Assembly (NCBI GenBank): GCA_003248965.1
Contig: QFQU01000010.1
Coordinates: forward strand, 62,001-126,000
Source of the DNA: Brevundimonas sp.
Lineage (GTDB): Bacteria; Pseudomonadota; Alphaproteobacteria; Caulobacterales; Caulobacteraceae
Length of the DNA stretch: 64,000 bases
Reading direction: 5' to 3'
Shown: piece after piece, positions 8,501 to 16,091 of the stretch
Layout of the letters: the number at the start of each line of letters is the position of its first letter
Position numbering within the stretch: the stretch's first letter is position 1
Notes under the pieces: model-generated
Database searches by the model: none
The model's input: the letters and a program-made list of their open reading frames with translations, nothing else
What the model was told of the DNA's origin: nothing
Made by a program: the position numbers and the translations under genes

Positions 8501-8879
8501 GATCGCCGTCGCCGTCCGTGTCCTTGATGTCGGCGGTCTCTTGCAGGTCGTTGACGGTGATGGCGCCGCCGACCGTGACCAAGCCGGTGTTGCCGCCGTT
8601 CACCATGATGCCGGTGGAGCCATCAGCCGACTTCTCCATCGTGATCGAGCTGCCGGAATCGAGGTCGATCGAATGGCTGGAATCCACCGTCACGGCTGTT
8701 CCCGACGTGACGGCGATGCTGCCGCCGCTGGCCAGACGGATGTTGTCCGGGCCCGACCCGGTCGCGTTGGACGTCTGGATCGGCGTGGTGCGGGCGTTCG
8801 AGATGACGATCTCGGCCTGGGCTCCAGTCGCGACCAGCATGGGGGCGATCGCAACGGCGGTCGCAAGCAGTTTACGCAT
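5580..8879 (-). CDS. Autotransporter (type V secretion) with DxDGDG calcium-type repeats
   Basis: A 1,099-residue protein starting MRKLLATAV. Residues 1-22 form a signal peptide ending ATGAQA. The passenger (about 23-800) is Gly, Ser, Asn and Thr-rich with repeating short strands (TGSGVYAG, TGNIQSV), as in beta-helix autotransporters. It carries Asp-rich blocks at about 118-128, 300-342 and 556-566 (DGDGDLDG, DRDGDGIPD, DTDGDGVPD) resembling thrombospondin type 3 calcium repeats. Residues about 820-1,099 are the autotransporter beta barrel, ending with the aromatic RASFRF signature recognised by the BAM complex. An AGGGG ribosome site lies about 13 bases upstream; a longer start at 8912 would spoil the signal peptide. 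The substrate or ligand of the passenger is not evident. Confidence 0.88.
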   Translation of the reverse strand: MRKLLATAVAIAPMLVATGAQAEIVISNARTTPIQTSNATGSGPDNIRLASGGSIAVTSGTAVTVDSSHSIDLDSGSSITMEKSADGSTGIMVNGGNTGLVTVGGAITVNDLQETADIKDTDGDGDLDGPFATGTNRYGVRLVGGSPFTGNVLIEPTGSITVEGNNSYGLSVESALNGKLQSFGTVRVTGDNSAAIRTTGPISGKVDLAGTISALGANATGVSIEGDVGGALKIHSNVVATGYRYTTPPPARPATGTYDNATTLFLDELDPDDLLQGGPAVRVAANIAGGVLLDTGPTYSSAGIDGDDNNNGVKNGDEDDDGDGIKNRDDPDRDGDGIPDASESTASLTSYGGAPALLIGSTTNSVTLGAVGTGDAAYGLINRGTITGSGVYAGVESRALQLGVDGGQAVTVAGGVRNEGGVTSTALGANATAVWVGSGVNAPAIVNTGNIQSVASGSGTQSSTAILLGLGANVQSLANTGNIVASFGGNHGSAAAIRDQSGTLNQLSNAGSIIASLVADNTDTTAVDGKVAAIDLSANTTGVTLRQYGISAASGSTETDTDGDGVPDTKEPAIVGSILLGSGADTVNIENGVVLGDIDFGAGADRLNISGGASVTGAIKNSDGLLDINLSKGTLNATQTTTTNISNLNVSADGTLIVTVDPNANSAGGFNVSGTATLATGANLGVRFASLLDGPERFNVITAGTLNVGQIDQSLLSKNSPYLYVVQSGVDQAAGTVYVDARRRTASEAGMIKVEASAFDAVYAALGANETVRNLFLRQTDRDDFMDAYEQMLPDHSGGPLMSLSAGVDAVTRALTGRNATAAPGETSAWVQEINFYADKDKTDSYGFRSEGFGVAGGVEKGTSLGAIGVSAAFTSSDIKDPEAEAEEVLSANLLELGLYWRAQGQYWTTWARAAGGYASFSADRSLVADGVYLNNKSDWHGWTAAAAGGASYERNFGRLNVRPEVYAEYFRLSEGARSEKGGGDGFDLDIDSRDSHIFSAVAAMNIGYGFGRNGWLRPELRIGYRQNISVDAGETIARFASGGQAFTLTPDAIEGGGPILGFRLNFGNELGMLSLTGDAELLEDYVRYSLLLRASFRF

Positions 8880-9205
8880 TCGGAAAGAACCCCTGGGTGG
8901 CCACGCGATCACAATACGGCGGACCCATAGCAGGGTCCGCGCCAGCGTTCCCCAAGTTTATCGAATTTGAGGCGAATGCAAGGCCATATGGCCGCCACGC
9001 CGGCCCGATGTCTGGACCGGCGTTCGCTGGAGGTCGGGACCATATGCGGGTTCCAGCCGCCCACGGACGGATTTGCGCGTGACGCTATTGAGCTTTGCCA
9101 TCGTCGGGTTTAGGGGGCGGGCGACGGTCAGGCGCGCTCCGACGCGACGCATCCAAACGGCGCCATTCGGCGTTCGTCAGCTCCGACCCGGCGAGACCTT
9201 ACCGC
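8880..9205. other. 326-base divergent intergenic region with a hairpin
   Basis: Lies between the divergently transcribed autotransporter and glycosyltransferase genes and must hold both promoters. The one clear structure is a perfect 8-base-pair inverted repeat, GCGGACCC (8919-8926) and GGGTCCGC (8933-8940). It would sit in the autotransporter 5' untranslated region about 40 bases before the start codon. No convincing -35/-10 pair or small gene was recognised. Confidence 0.5.
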
Positions 9206-10456
9206 ATGAGCATGACCGACCTCGATGTCCAGGAAAGCGAACTTCGGCTGATTCCCGGGCTGGATATCGAGGTGGCGGAAACGCTGCGAGCGCTGAAGAC
9301 GGCGTCGCTGGACGAACGGCCACGGCTGGTCGACACCACCATGTTGTATGCGCCGCGTTCAGGCGGGGTGAAGCGGTATCTGCTGTCGAAGAAGGCCTGG
9401 ATCGAGGCCAACCGCCCGGGCGTCAGTCATTCGTTGATCGTTCCCGGCGCACGGCACAAGGCCAGGCCCGACGGCATCGTCCAACTGAGGGCGACCAAGC
9501 TGCCGTTCGGCGACGGCTATCGTTGGCCCACCTCGGTCAAGCGCTGGAGCGCCTGGGTGGCGGCCATGAAGCCGTCGATCATCGAGGCGGGCGATCCCTA
9601 TACGCCGGGGCAGGGCGCGCTGGAGGCCGGTCAGCGGGTCGGATGCCCGGTCGTCGGCTTCTGTCATTCCGATCCCGCTGGACTGGCGGCGCTGCATTTC
9701 GGCGAATGGGCCAAGAAGCCGGTCGAGAAGCGCTGGGCCCGGCTGTTCTCCCAGTTCGACCGCGTGGTGTCGCCCAGCCGTTTCATCGCCCGCCGCCTGG
9801 AAGAGGCGGGCGTGGACAATATCGTCATCCGCCCGCTGGGCGTGGAGATCGACACCTTCCGTCCAGACCGGCGTGATCGGAAATGGCTGTTGAACGAACT
9901 GGGTCTGGAGGCGGATGCCCGCCTGCTGTGCTTCGCGGGGCGACCGGCCAAGGAAAAGAACGTCGATGTGCTGATCGAAGCGGTCCAGAAGCTGGGCGCG
10001 CCCTATTATCTGGTGTTGGTCGGGGCGGGAGCCGGCATGCCGGCCGAGGATCGCGTGATCTCCATGCCCTATGAGAAGGACCCCAGGGCGGTGGCGAAGA
10101 TCATCGCCAGCTGCGACGCCTTCGTGCACGCCAACGACAAGGAGCCGTTCGGCCTGATCGTGCTGGAGGCCATGGCCTGCGGACGTCCGGTCGTGGGCGT
10201 CAACGCGGGCGGCGTGGCCGAGACCGTCGACAACAGCGTGGGCCAGCTGGCCGCGCGCGCCGAGGCGGCGGATTACGCCGAGGCGGTCGAGGCCCTGTTC
10301 GCTCGCGATATCGAAGCCATCGGTCGTGCGGCGCGCGAAAAGGCGGTCAGCCAGTTCGCCTGGAACCGCGTGTTCGCGGACCTGTGCCACCTGTATGGCG
10401 ACCTGACGGGCGAGGCGGCCTTCATGGCCGCCGATGCGGAACTGCATCTGCACTGA
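9206..10456 (+). CDS. GT4-family glycosyltransferase
   Basis: A 416-residue GT-B fold glycosyltransferase. The N-terminal half shows the glycine-rich acceptor-side start APRSGGVKRYL. The C-terminal half carries FAGRPAKEKNVDVLIEA and then EPFGLIVLEAMACGRPVV, the E-x7-E donor site (Glu313 and Glu321) of GT4 enzymes. These enzymes usually transfer mannose, glucose or similar from a nucleotide sugar to a lipid or polysaccharide in the cytoplasm. The sugar and acceptor cannot be told from sequence. A downstream methionine at codon 3 is an alternative start. It stands alone, not within a polysaccharide cluster. Confidence 0.85.
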   Translation: MSMTDLDVQESELRLIPGLDIEVAETLRALKTASLDERPRLVDTTMLYAPRSGGVKRYLLSKKAWIEANRPGVSHSLIVPGARHKARPDGIVQLRATKLPFGDGYRWPTSVKRWSAWVAAMKPSIIEAGDPYTPGQGALEAGQRVGCPVVGFCHSDPAGLAALHFGEWAKKPVEKRWARLFSQFDRVVSPSRFIARRLEEAGVDNIVIRPLGVEIDTFRPDRRDRKWLLNELGLEADARLLCFAGRPAKEKNVDVLIEAVQKLGAPYYLVLVGAGAGMPAEDRVISMPYEKDPRAVAKIIASCDAFVHANDKEPFGLIVLEAMACGRPVVGVNAGGVAETVDNSVGQLAARAEAADYAEAVEALFARDIEAIGRAAREKAVSQFAWNRVFADLCHLYGDLTGEAAFMAADAELHLH

Positions 10457-10521
10457 GCGCGAGGCGATTTGCCCGCGCAGGCGGGGCGCGCCACTTCTTC
10501 ATCGATGTCGTTTGAAAGAAG

Positions 10522-10598
10522 TGGCGCGAGTGACGGGGCTCGAACCCGCGACCTCCGGCGTGACAGGCCGGCACTCTAACCAACTGAGCTACACCCGC
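10522..10598 (-). tRNA. tRNA-Asp (GTC)
   Basis: A 77-base tRNA with CCA encoded. Acceptor strands GCGGGTG and CACTCGC pair fully with one G-T. The D arm is GTAGCTCAGTTGGTTAGA, the anticodon stem CCGGC/GCCGG encloses CTGTCAC (anticodon GTC), and the T arm GCGGG-TTCGAGC-CCCGT is regular. The discriminator base is G, as expected for tRNA-Asp. The first 29 bases are duplicated immediately upstream (see repeat). Confidence 0.95.
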
Positions 10599-10627
10599 GG
10601 CACTCTAACCAACTGAGCTACACCCGC
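10570..10627 (-). repeat. 29-base tandem duplication of the tRNA-Asp 5' end
   Basis: Bases 10570-10598 (the tRNA acceptor 5' strand, D arm and first anticodon-stem base) are repeated exactly at 10599-10627. In the direction of transcription the primary transcript would therefore carry two successive copies of the tRNA 5' third, only the second joined to the rest of the molecule. The junction has no spacer. Confidence 0.9.
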
Positions 10628-10668
10628 GTTTCCCGGCCGAAGCGGCTGTGCGCCCCGGCGAGGGGCGT

Positions 10669-10697
10669 CGTTTAGGCGGGCTTATTAAGCGCGTCAA
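10669..10697 (-). promoter_or_regulatory. Candidate promoter of tRNA-Asp
   Basis: On the minus strand TTGACG (10697-10692) is followed after 17 bases by TAAACG (10674-10669). This matches a housekeeping -35 and a weak -10. It would start transcription near 10662, upstream of the duplicated tRNA segment, so the extra copy would be in the precursor. The -35 match is good; the -10 match is modest. Confidence 0.45.
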
Positions 10698-10723
10698 GCG
10701 ACCTTTTCCCAGAAACGTCGCCG

Positions 10724-12355
10724 TCAGCGCGACGGGGCTGTGGACGGGACGACCACGGCCGCCTGAGGCGGGCTGTGCGGGCCGGCCACGCCGCCGCTGA
10801 CGGGCTCCTGAGCGGCGACGGCCGGGGCAGGCGGCTGGTAGTGGACGCCGACGCCCGGCCCCAGGGGCAGGTCGAATGCGACCCAGGCCGCCACCATGCA
10901 GAGCCCCGCGATCAGGAAGGCCCCGGCGTAGGGCAGCATGGTGGCCATCAGCGACCCCAGGCCGAATCGTGGATCCCAGCGCTGGGCGAAGGTCAGGATC
11001 AGCGGGAAATAGCTCATCAGCGGCGTGGCGATGTTCGTCACCGAATCGCCCATGCGATAGGCGGCGGTCGTCATCTCGGGCGAAATGCCCAGCAGCATGA
11101 ACATGGGCACCACGATGGGCGCCAGGGCCGACCACTTGGCCGAGGCCGAGCCGATGAAAAGGTCGAAGAAGCAGGAAACGAAGACGACGCAGATCAGCAG
11201 CAGCGGGGCGGGGAGGGCCAGGCTCTTCAGTCCGGCCGCTGCATTGACGGCCAGGATCGGTCCAAGGCCCGACCAGTTGAACATGGCCACGAAATGGGCG
11301 GCGAAGAAGGCCAGAACGATATAGGGCGCCAACTGGGCGATGCCGTCGCGCATCATGACGACCAGATCCCGGTGCGAGCGGACGGACCGTGATCCCACGC
11401 CATAGGCCCCCCCGGTCACGAAGAAGGTCACGGCGAAGAAGGCGACCAAGGACCTGTAGAGCGGATTGAACTTCTGCTCGGGTTCGGCGGTCGGATCGAC
11501 GAAGGGAGAGCCGGGCAGGAAGGTGATCAGCGCCCAGAGCGCGATCATGGCCAGAAGCGACAGGCCGGCGAAGGCCAGGCCGCGCTTCTCGTCGGCGGTC
11601 AGAGGTTCCTTCTCGGACGTCTTGGGCGGCGCCACGCCCGCGATCGGCGTCCAAGGGCCCAGGCGGGGCTCGATCACCCGGTCGGTCAGGAACCAGACGA
11701 TGGGGGTGAAGACGATCACCACCCCTACGATAAAGAACCAGTTGCCCGCGATGTTCACCGAATAGGACGGGTCGATCAGATGGGCGGCGGGCTCGGTGAT
11801 GCCCAGGATCAGGGCGTCGCTGGCGCCGGGAAAAAGGTTGCCGGCGTAACCGCCCGAGACTGCCGCGAATCCGGCCGCCAGCCCCGCCAGCGGATGGCGG
11901 CCGGCCGCTGCGAAGATGACCGCCGCCAGCGGGATGACCACGACATAGGAGGCGTCCGACGCATGGTGGGAAACCATGCCGGTGATCACCACGACCGGCG
12001 TCAGAATGGCGCGCGGCGCGTTCAGCAGGGCGCCGCGGATAGCCGTCGAGAACAAGCCGGTGCGTTCCGCGACCGAGGCCCCGTAGATGATGGTGATGAC
12101 GATGCCCAGCGGCGGAAAGTCCGCCAGGGTTCGAGGCATGCCGATGATCAGTCGCTCCAGGTTCTCTGGCGACAGGAGGCTTTGCGCAGCCAGTCGGTCG
12201 CCGGTCACGGGATTTACGGCCGACCAGCCCAGACCCGCCCCGATCAGGCTGAGGACGATCAGGCCGCCGATCAGCCAGAGGAACAGGAAGACAGGATCCG
12301 GCAGGCGGTTGCCCACGCGTTCCACGGCGTTCAGGGCGCGGCTGGCGACGCTCAT
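10724..12355 (-). CDS. AbgT-family transporter
   Basis: A 543-residue, highly hydrophobic protein of the AbgT family (AbgT, MtrF, YdaH). Family members import p-aminobenzoyl-glutamate or, in characterised MtrF and YdaH, export sulfonamides and p-aminobenzoate with proton coupling. Visible family features are the N-terminal NRLPDPVFLFLWLIGGLIVLS, the hairpin region with VSHHASDASYVVVIPLAA, and near the C-terminus MGDSVTNIATPLMSYFPLIL. About a dozen membrane segments are apparent. The final 40 residues are Pro, Ala and Val-rich, hydrophilic and probably cytoplasmic. No abgA or abgB hydrolase gene is beside it, so substrate and direction of transport are open. Confidence 0.88.
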   Translation of the reverse strand: MSVASRALNAVERVGNRLPDPVFLFLWLIGGLIVLSLIGAGLGWSAVNPVTGDRLAAQSLLSPENLERLIIGMPRTLADFPPLGIVITIIYGASVAERTGLFSTAIRGALLNAPRAILTPVVVITGMVSHHASDASYVVVIPLAAVIFAAAGRHPLAGLAAGFAAVSGGYAGNLFPGASDALILGITEPAAHLIDPSYSVNIAGNWFFIVGVVIVFTPIVWFLTDRVIEPRLGPWTPIAGVAPPKTSEKEPLTADEKRGLAFAGLSLLAMIALWALITFLPGSPFVDPTAEPEQKFNPLYRSLVAFFAVTFFVTGGAYGVGSRSVRSHRDLVVMMRDGIAQLAPYIVLAFFAAHFVAMFNWSGLGPILAVNAAAGLKSLALPAPLLLICVVFVSCFFDLFIGSASAKWSALAPIVVPMFMLLGISPEMTTAAYRMGDSVTNIATPLMSYFPLILTFAQRWDPRFGLGSLMATMLPYAGAFLIAGLCMVAAWVAFDLPLGPGVGVHYQPPAPAVAAQEPVSGGVAGPHSPPQAAVVVPSTAPSR

Positions 12356-12447
12356 GCAGATGACTTTCGGTTACAGTCTAGGGCCGCAATAGGGCGTTCG
12401 GCGTCGGCTGCGCGCAAGCGCCTGGCCTGCGACATATGGCGCGTAGA

Positions 12448-12498
12448 GTTGCGATCCGTTCGCAACAAAAATCCAATGACCGCAGGGGTTTGAACCCC
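12448..12498 (+). promoter_or_regulatory. Two inverted repeats upstream of the nuo operon
   Basis: GTTGCGA-TCCGT-TCGCAAC (12448-12466) is a perfect 7-base inverted repeat with a 5-base spacer. GGGGTT-TG-AACCCC (12485-12498) is a second, perfect one. Both lie 60-110 bases before the nuoA start in the only sizeable gap before the operon. They may be an operator and/or a leader structure; which regulator would bind is unknown. Confidence 0.35.
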
Positions 12499-12558
12499 GG
12501 CGTCTATGGGTCTAAGAAGCGCCGAATCCGCCTCTCCCCGGCGGACGAGGTTCTACGA

Positions 12559-12936
12559 ATGAACGCATTCCTGCTCCAATATCTGCCGGTTCTGATCTTC
12601 GCCGGCCTTGCCGCCGTGATCGGCGTCCTCTTCATCGTGCTGCCGCTCGTGCTGGCGCCGAAGAGCCCCGACGCCGAGAAGCTGTCGGCCTACGAGTGCG
12701 GGTTCAACGCCTTTGACGACGCGCGCATGAAGTTCGACGTGCGCTTCTATCTGGTGTCGATCCTGTTCATCATCTTCGATCTGGAAGTGGCCTTCCTGTT
12801 CCCGTGGGCGGTGTCGATGTTCGACCTGTCGCACGCCGGCATGGTCTTCGCCTTCTGGTCGATGATGGTCTTCCTGGGCGTGCTGACCATCGGCTTCATT
12901 TACGAATGGAAGAAGGGAGCCCTGGAATGGGAGTAA
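12559..12936 (+). CDS. nuoA: NADH-quinone oxidoreductase subunit A
   Basis: A 125-residue inner-membrane subunit of complex I with three membrane segments. The loop between segments 1 and 2 has the conserved YECGFNAFDDARMKFDVRFY, the TM1-2 loop with its cysteine near the quinone site. The chosen ATG is preceded by GACGAGG eight bases upstream. An upstream in-frame ATG at 12436 would add 41 Arg-rich residues unlike NuoA and is rejected. It is first of the nuo genes; its end overlaps nuoB by 10 bases. Confidence 0.95.
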   Translation: MNAFLLQYLPVLIFAGLAAVIGVLFIVLPLVLAPKSPDAEKLSAYECGFNAFDDARMKFDVRFYLVSILFIIFDLEVAFLFPWAVSMFDLSHAGMVFAFWSMMVFLGVLTIGFIYEWKKGALEWE

Positions 12937-13517
12937 TCGCGCCTTCCTCGCCGCTTCCGGGCGTGCTTGTGCCCGCCGGATCGGCCGCCCGCTCGACCGT
13001 GGAGGGGTACGACCCCAAGATCCACGACAAGTTCTTCGAGGCGGTGAACACCGAACTGGGCGAGCGCGGCTTCCTGACCGCCTCGCTGGACGATGTCATC
13101 ACCTGGGCCCGCACCGGCTCGCTGATGTGGATGACCTTCGGTCTGGCCTGTTGCGCCGTCGAAATGATCCAGATGTCGATGCCGCGTTTCGACGTCGAGC
13201 GTTTCGGCATGGCCCCGCGCGGCAGTCCGCGTCATTCGGACCTGATGATCGTCGCCGGCACCCTGACCAACAAGATGGCCCCCGCCATTCGGAAGGTCTA
13301 CGACCAGATGCCCGATCCGCGCTATGTCGTGTCGATGGGCAGCTGCGCCAACGGCGGCGGGTACTACCACTATAGTTACAGCGTCGTGCGCGGCTGCGAC
13401 CGGGTGGTGCCGGTGGACGTCTATGTGCCCGGGTGCCCGCCGACGGCGGAGGCGCTGCTTTACGGCCTGCTGCAGCTGCAGAAGAAGATTCGTCGCACAG
13501 GGACCATCGACCGATGA
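12927..13517 (+). CDS. nuoB: NADH-quinone oxidoreductase subunit B
   Basis: A 196-residue peripheral-arm subunit holding iron-sulfur cluster N2, the last cluster before quinone. The ligands are visible: Cys75 and Cys76 in GLACCAVEM, Cys140 in GSCANGGG and Cys170 in VPGCPPT. Surrounding family residues (RHSDLMIVAGTLTNKMAP) are intact. About 25 residues at the N-terminus form a loose extension common in alphaproteobacteria. The gene starts inside nuoA and its stop overlaps the nuoC ATG (ATGA), so translation is probably coupled. Confidence 0.96.
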   Translation: MGVIAPSSPLPGVLVPAGSAARSTVEGYDPKIHDKFFEAVNTELGERGFLTASLDDVITWARTGSLMWMTFGLACCAVEMIQMSMPRFDVERFGMAPRGSPRHSDLMIVAGTLTNKMAPAIRKVYDQMPDPRYVVSMGSCANGGGYYHYSYSVVRGCDRVVPVDVYVPGCPPTAEALLYGLLQLQKKIRRTGTIDR

Positions 13518-14143
13518 GCTCTCTCGCCGTTCAGGCCCAGTACGAGGCGGCGCTGACGCCGTTGGGGACCGAGATGGTCGCGGCGCTGGGCGTCGAGGCT
13601 CAGGTCGCCTATGGCGAACTGACGCTGGTCGCGCCGCGCGAGCGCATCGTCGAGGTGATGAACGCGCTGCGCGACCAGTTCGGCTTCCAGCAGCTGCTGG
13701 ACGTGTGCGGCGCGGACTATCCGGACCGCGTCGAGCGGTTCGAGGTGGTCTATCATCTGCTGTCGCTGACGCGGAACGCGCGGGTGCGGGTCAAGGTCTC
13801 GACCGACGAGGTCAAGCCCGTCGACACCGTCACGGGCGTCTATCCGTCCGCCGGTTGGTTCGAGCGCGAAGCCTACGACATGTACGGCGTCGTCTTCGCC
13901 GGCCATCCGGACATGCGCCGCCTGCTGACCGACTACGGGTTCGAAGGGCATCCGCTGCGCAAGGACTTCCCCATGACGGGCTATGTCGAGGTCCGTTACG
14001 ACGAAGAACAGAAGCGCGTCGTCTATGAGCCGGTCAAGCTGACCCAGGAATTCCGGACGTTCGACTTCCTGTCGCCGTGGGAGGGCGCCGAGTATCCGGC
14101 GCCGGTTCTGCCGGGCGACGAAAAGGCTGGAGTGAAGGGCTGA
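13514..14143 (+). CDS. nuoC: NADH-quinone oxidoreductase subunit C
   Basis: A 209-residue NuoC (30 kDa subunit), a connecting subunit of the peripheral arm without cofactors. Signature motifs are REAYDMYGVVFAGHPDMRRLL and DYGFEGHPLRKDFPMTGY. It is separate from NuoD, unlike the fused NuoCD of enterobacteria, as usual in alphaproteobacteria and mitochondria. It overlaps nuoB by four bases and nuoD by one (TGATG). Confidence 0.96.
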   Translation: MSSLAVQAQYEAALTPLGTEMVAALGVEAQVAYGELTLVAPRERIVEVMNALRDQFGFQQLLDVCGADYPDRVERFEVVYHLLSLTRNARVRVKVSTDEVKPVDTVTGVYPSAGWFEREAYDMYGVVFAGHPDMRRLLTDYGFEGHPLRKDFPMTGYVEVRYDEEQKRVVYEPVKLTQEFRTFDFLSPWEGAEYPAPVLPGDEKAGVKG

Positions 14144-15417
14144 TGGCTGACGGAGCGCACACCCCCGCGACCGTGAACGGCGCCGTCGATCCGTTTGAGG
14201 ACATGCCGGTCGATCACCGCACCGACCACGCTAAGGCGATGGACGACCGCAAGTTCACCATCAACTTCGGTCCGCAACACCCGGCCGCGCACGGCGTGCT
14301 GCGCCTGGTGCTGGAGCTGGACGGCGAGATCGTGGAACGCGTCGATCCGCACATCGGCCTGCTGCACCGCGGCACCGAAAAGCTGATGGAGGCCCGCACC
14401 TATCTGCAGAACGTGCCGTATCTGGATCGCCTCGACTATGTCGCGCCGATGAACCAGGAGCACGCCTTCTGTCTGGCCATCGAGAAACTGCTGGGGATCG
14501 AGGTTCCGTACCGCGCCCAGCTGATCCGGGTGCTGTATTCGGAAATCGGCCGGATCGGGAACCACCTGCTGAACGCGACCATGCAGGCCATGGACGTCGG
14601 CGCCCTGACGCCCCCGCTGTGGGGCCACGAAGAGCGCGAAAAGCTGATGGTGTTCTACGAGCGCGCCTGCGGCGCCCGTCTGCATGCCAATTATTTCCGT
14701 CCCGGCGGCGTCCACCAGGACCTGCCGATGGACCTGATCGACGACATCGGCCGCTGGTGCGAGGCCTTCCCCAAGGCCCTGGCCGACATCGAGAGCCTGG
14801 TCACGGAAAACCGCATCTTCAAGCAGCGCAACGTCGACATCGGCGTGGTGTCCAAGGAGAACGCCCTGGCCTGGGCCTTCACCGGCGTCATGCTGCGCGG
14901 GTCGGACATCGCCTGGGACCTGCGCAAGGCCCAGCCGTACGAATGCTACGCCGAGCTGGAGTTCGACGTGCCGGTCGGCAAGAACGGCGACTGCTGGGAC
15001 CGCTACCTGTGCCGCGTCGAGGAGATGAAGCAGTCGGTGCGGATCATGGAGCAGTGCATCCACAAGCTGCGCAACTGCCCCGGCGAACCGGTCATGATCG
15101 AGGACAACAAGATCGTGCCGCCGCGTCGCGGCGAGATGAAGCGGTCGATGGAATCCCTGATCCATCACTTCAAACTGTACACCGAAGGCTTCAAGACCCC
15201 CGAGGGCGAAGTCTATGCCGCCGTCGAGGCGCCCAAGGGCGAGTTCGGCATCTATCTGGTGTCGGATGGAACCAACAAACCGTATCGGGTGAAGATCTCG
15301 GCGCCGGGCTTCCGTCACCTGCAGGCGATGGACTGGATGAACCGGGGGCACCAGCTGGCCGACGTGTCCGCCATCCTGGGCTCGCTCGACATCGTTTTCG
15401 GAGAAGTGGACCGATGA
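14143..15417 (+). CDS. nuoD: NADH-quinone oxidoreductase subunit D
   Basis: A 424-residue NuoD (49 kDa subunit), which with NuoB forms the quinone-binding pocket. Conserved features include FGPQHPAAHGVLRLVLELDGE near residue 45, GLLHRGTEKL, and the C-terminal pair DVSAILGSLDIVFGEVDR. The first 40 residues are a variable extension. Start and stop both overlap the neighbouring genes. Confidence 0.96.
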   Translation: MADGAHTPATVNGAVDPFEDMPVDHRTDHAKAMDDRKFTINFGPQHPAAHGVLRLVLELDGEIVERVDPHIGLLHRGTEKLMEARTYLQNVPYLDRLDYVAPMNQEHAFCLAIEKLLGIEVPYRAQLIRVLYSEIGRIGNHLLNATMQAMDVGALTPPLWGHEEREKLMVFYERACGARLHANYFRPGGVHQDLPMDLIDDIGRWCEAFPKALADIESLVTENRIFKQRNVDIGVVSKENALAWAFTGVMLRGSDIAWDLRKAQPYECYAELEFDVPVGKNGDCWDRYLCRVEEMKQSVRIMEQCIHKLRNCPGEPVMIEDNKIVPPRRGEMKRSMESLIHHFKLYTEGFKTPEGEVYAAVEAPKGEFGIYLVSDGTNKPYRVKISAPGFRHLQAMDWMNRGHQLADVSAILGSLDIVFGEVDR

Positions 15418-16091
15418 GCGTTCGTCGTCTCGCCAAGGACCAGCCGGCCTCCTTCGCCTTCTCGAAGGACACCATGGCCAAGGCCGAATGGTGGATCAGG
15501 AAATACCCGGAAAACCGTCGCCAGTCGGCGGTGATCCCGGTCCTGTGGCTGGTGCAGAAGCAGGAAGGCTGGGTCTGCGAACCCGCCATCCGCGCTGTCG
15601 CCGAACTGCTGGGGATGCCCGTCATCCGGGTGCTGGAGGTCGCGACCTTCTACACCATGTTCATGCTGGAGCCGGTCGGCACGACGGCGCTGATCCAGGT
15701 GTGCGGCACCACGCCGTGCATGCTGCGCGGCGCCAACGAGCTGATGCGGGTCTGCAAGGAGAAGATCGGTCCCAAGGACCACCTGTCCGCCGACGGTCGC
15801 TTCACCTGGCAGGAAGTCGAATGCCTGGGCGCCTGTTCCAACGCGCCGATGGCCCAGATCAACGACTACTATTACGAAGACCTGACGCCGGAGACGATGG
15901 CCCAGATCATCGACGACTTCGCCGCCGGCAAGACGCCCAAGCCGGGCTCCTACATCGGTCGCACCAATGCGGCGCCGGCCGGCGGGGCCAAGACCCTGCT
16001 GGACCCGAAACTGTACGACGGCTCGGCCGCCAAGCCGATCAAGAAGCTGCCGAACAGCGATCCGGCCCCGGCCGAGAAGGCGCCGGCCTGA
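15414..16091 (+). CDS. nuoE: NADH-quinone oxidoreductase subunit E
   Basis: A 225-residue thioredoxin-like subunit carrying the [2Fe-2S] cluster N1a. The four cysteines are at 97, 102, 137 and 141 (CGTTPC and ECLGAC). The core ends near residue 175. The remaining 50 residues are Ala, Pro and Lys-rich, an extension often seen in alphaproteobacterial NuoE. It sits with NuoF in the NADH dehydrogenase tip. Its stop overlaps the ATG of a small membrane-protein gene. Confidence 0.95.
   Translation: MSVRRLAKDQPASFAFSKDTMAKAEWWIRKYPENRRQSAVIPVLWLVQKQEGWVCEPAIRAVAELLGMPVIRVLEVATFYTMFMLEPVGTTALIQVCGTTPCMLRGANELMRVCKEKIGPKDHLSADGRFTWQEVECLGACSNAPMAQINDYYYEDLTPETMAQIIDDFAAGKTPKPGSYIGRTNAAPAGGAKTLLDPKLYDGSAAKPIKKLPNSDPAPAEKAPA

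Noticed and set aside
12481..12515. tRNA-like stretch (GGGGTTTGAACCCC) upstream of nuoA
   Set aside because: Resembles a T arm by chance, but no acceptor or anticodon stem can be formed around it.
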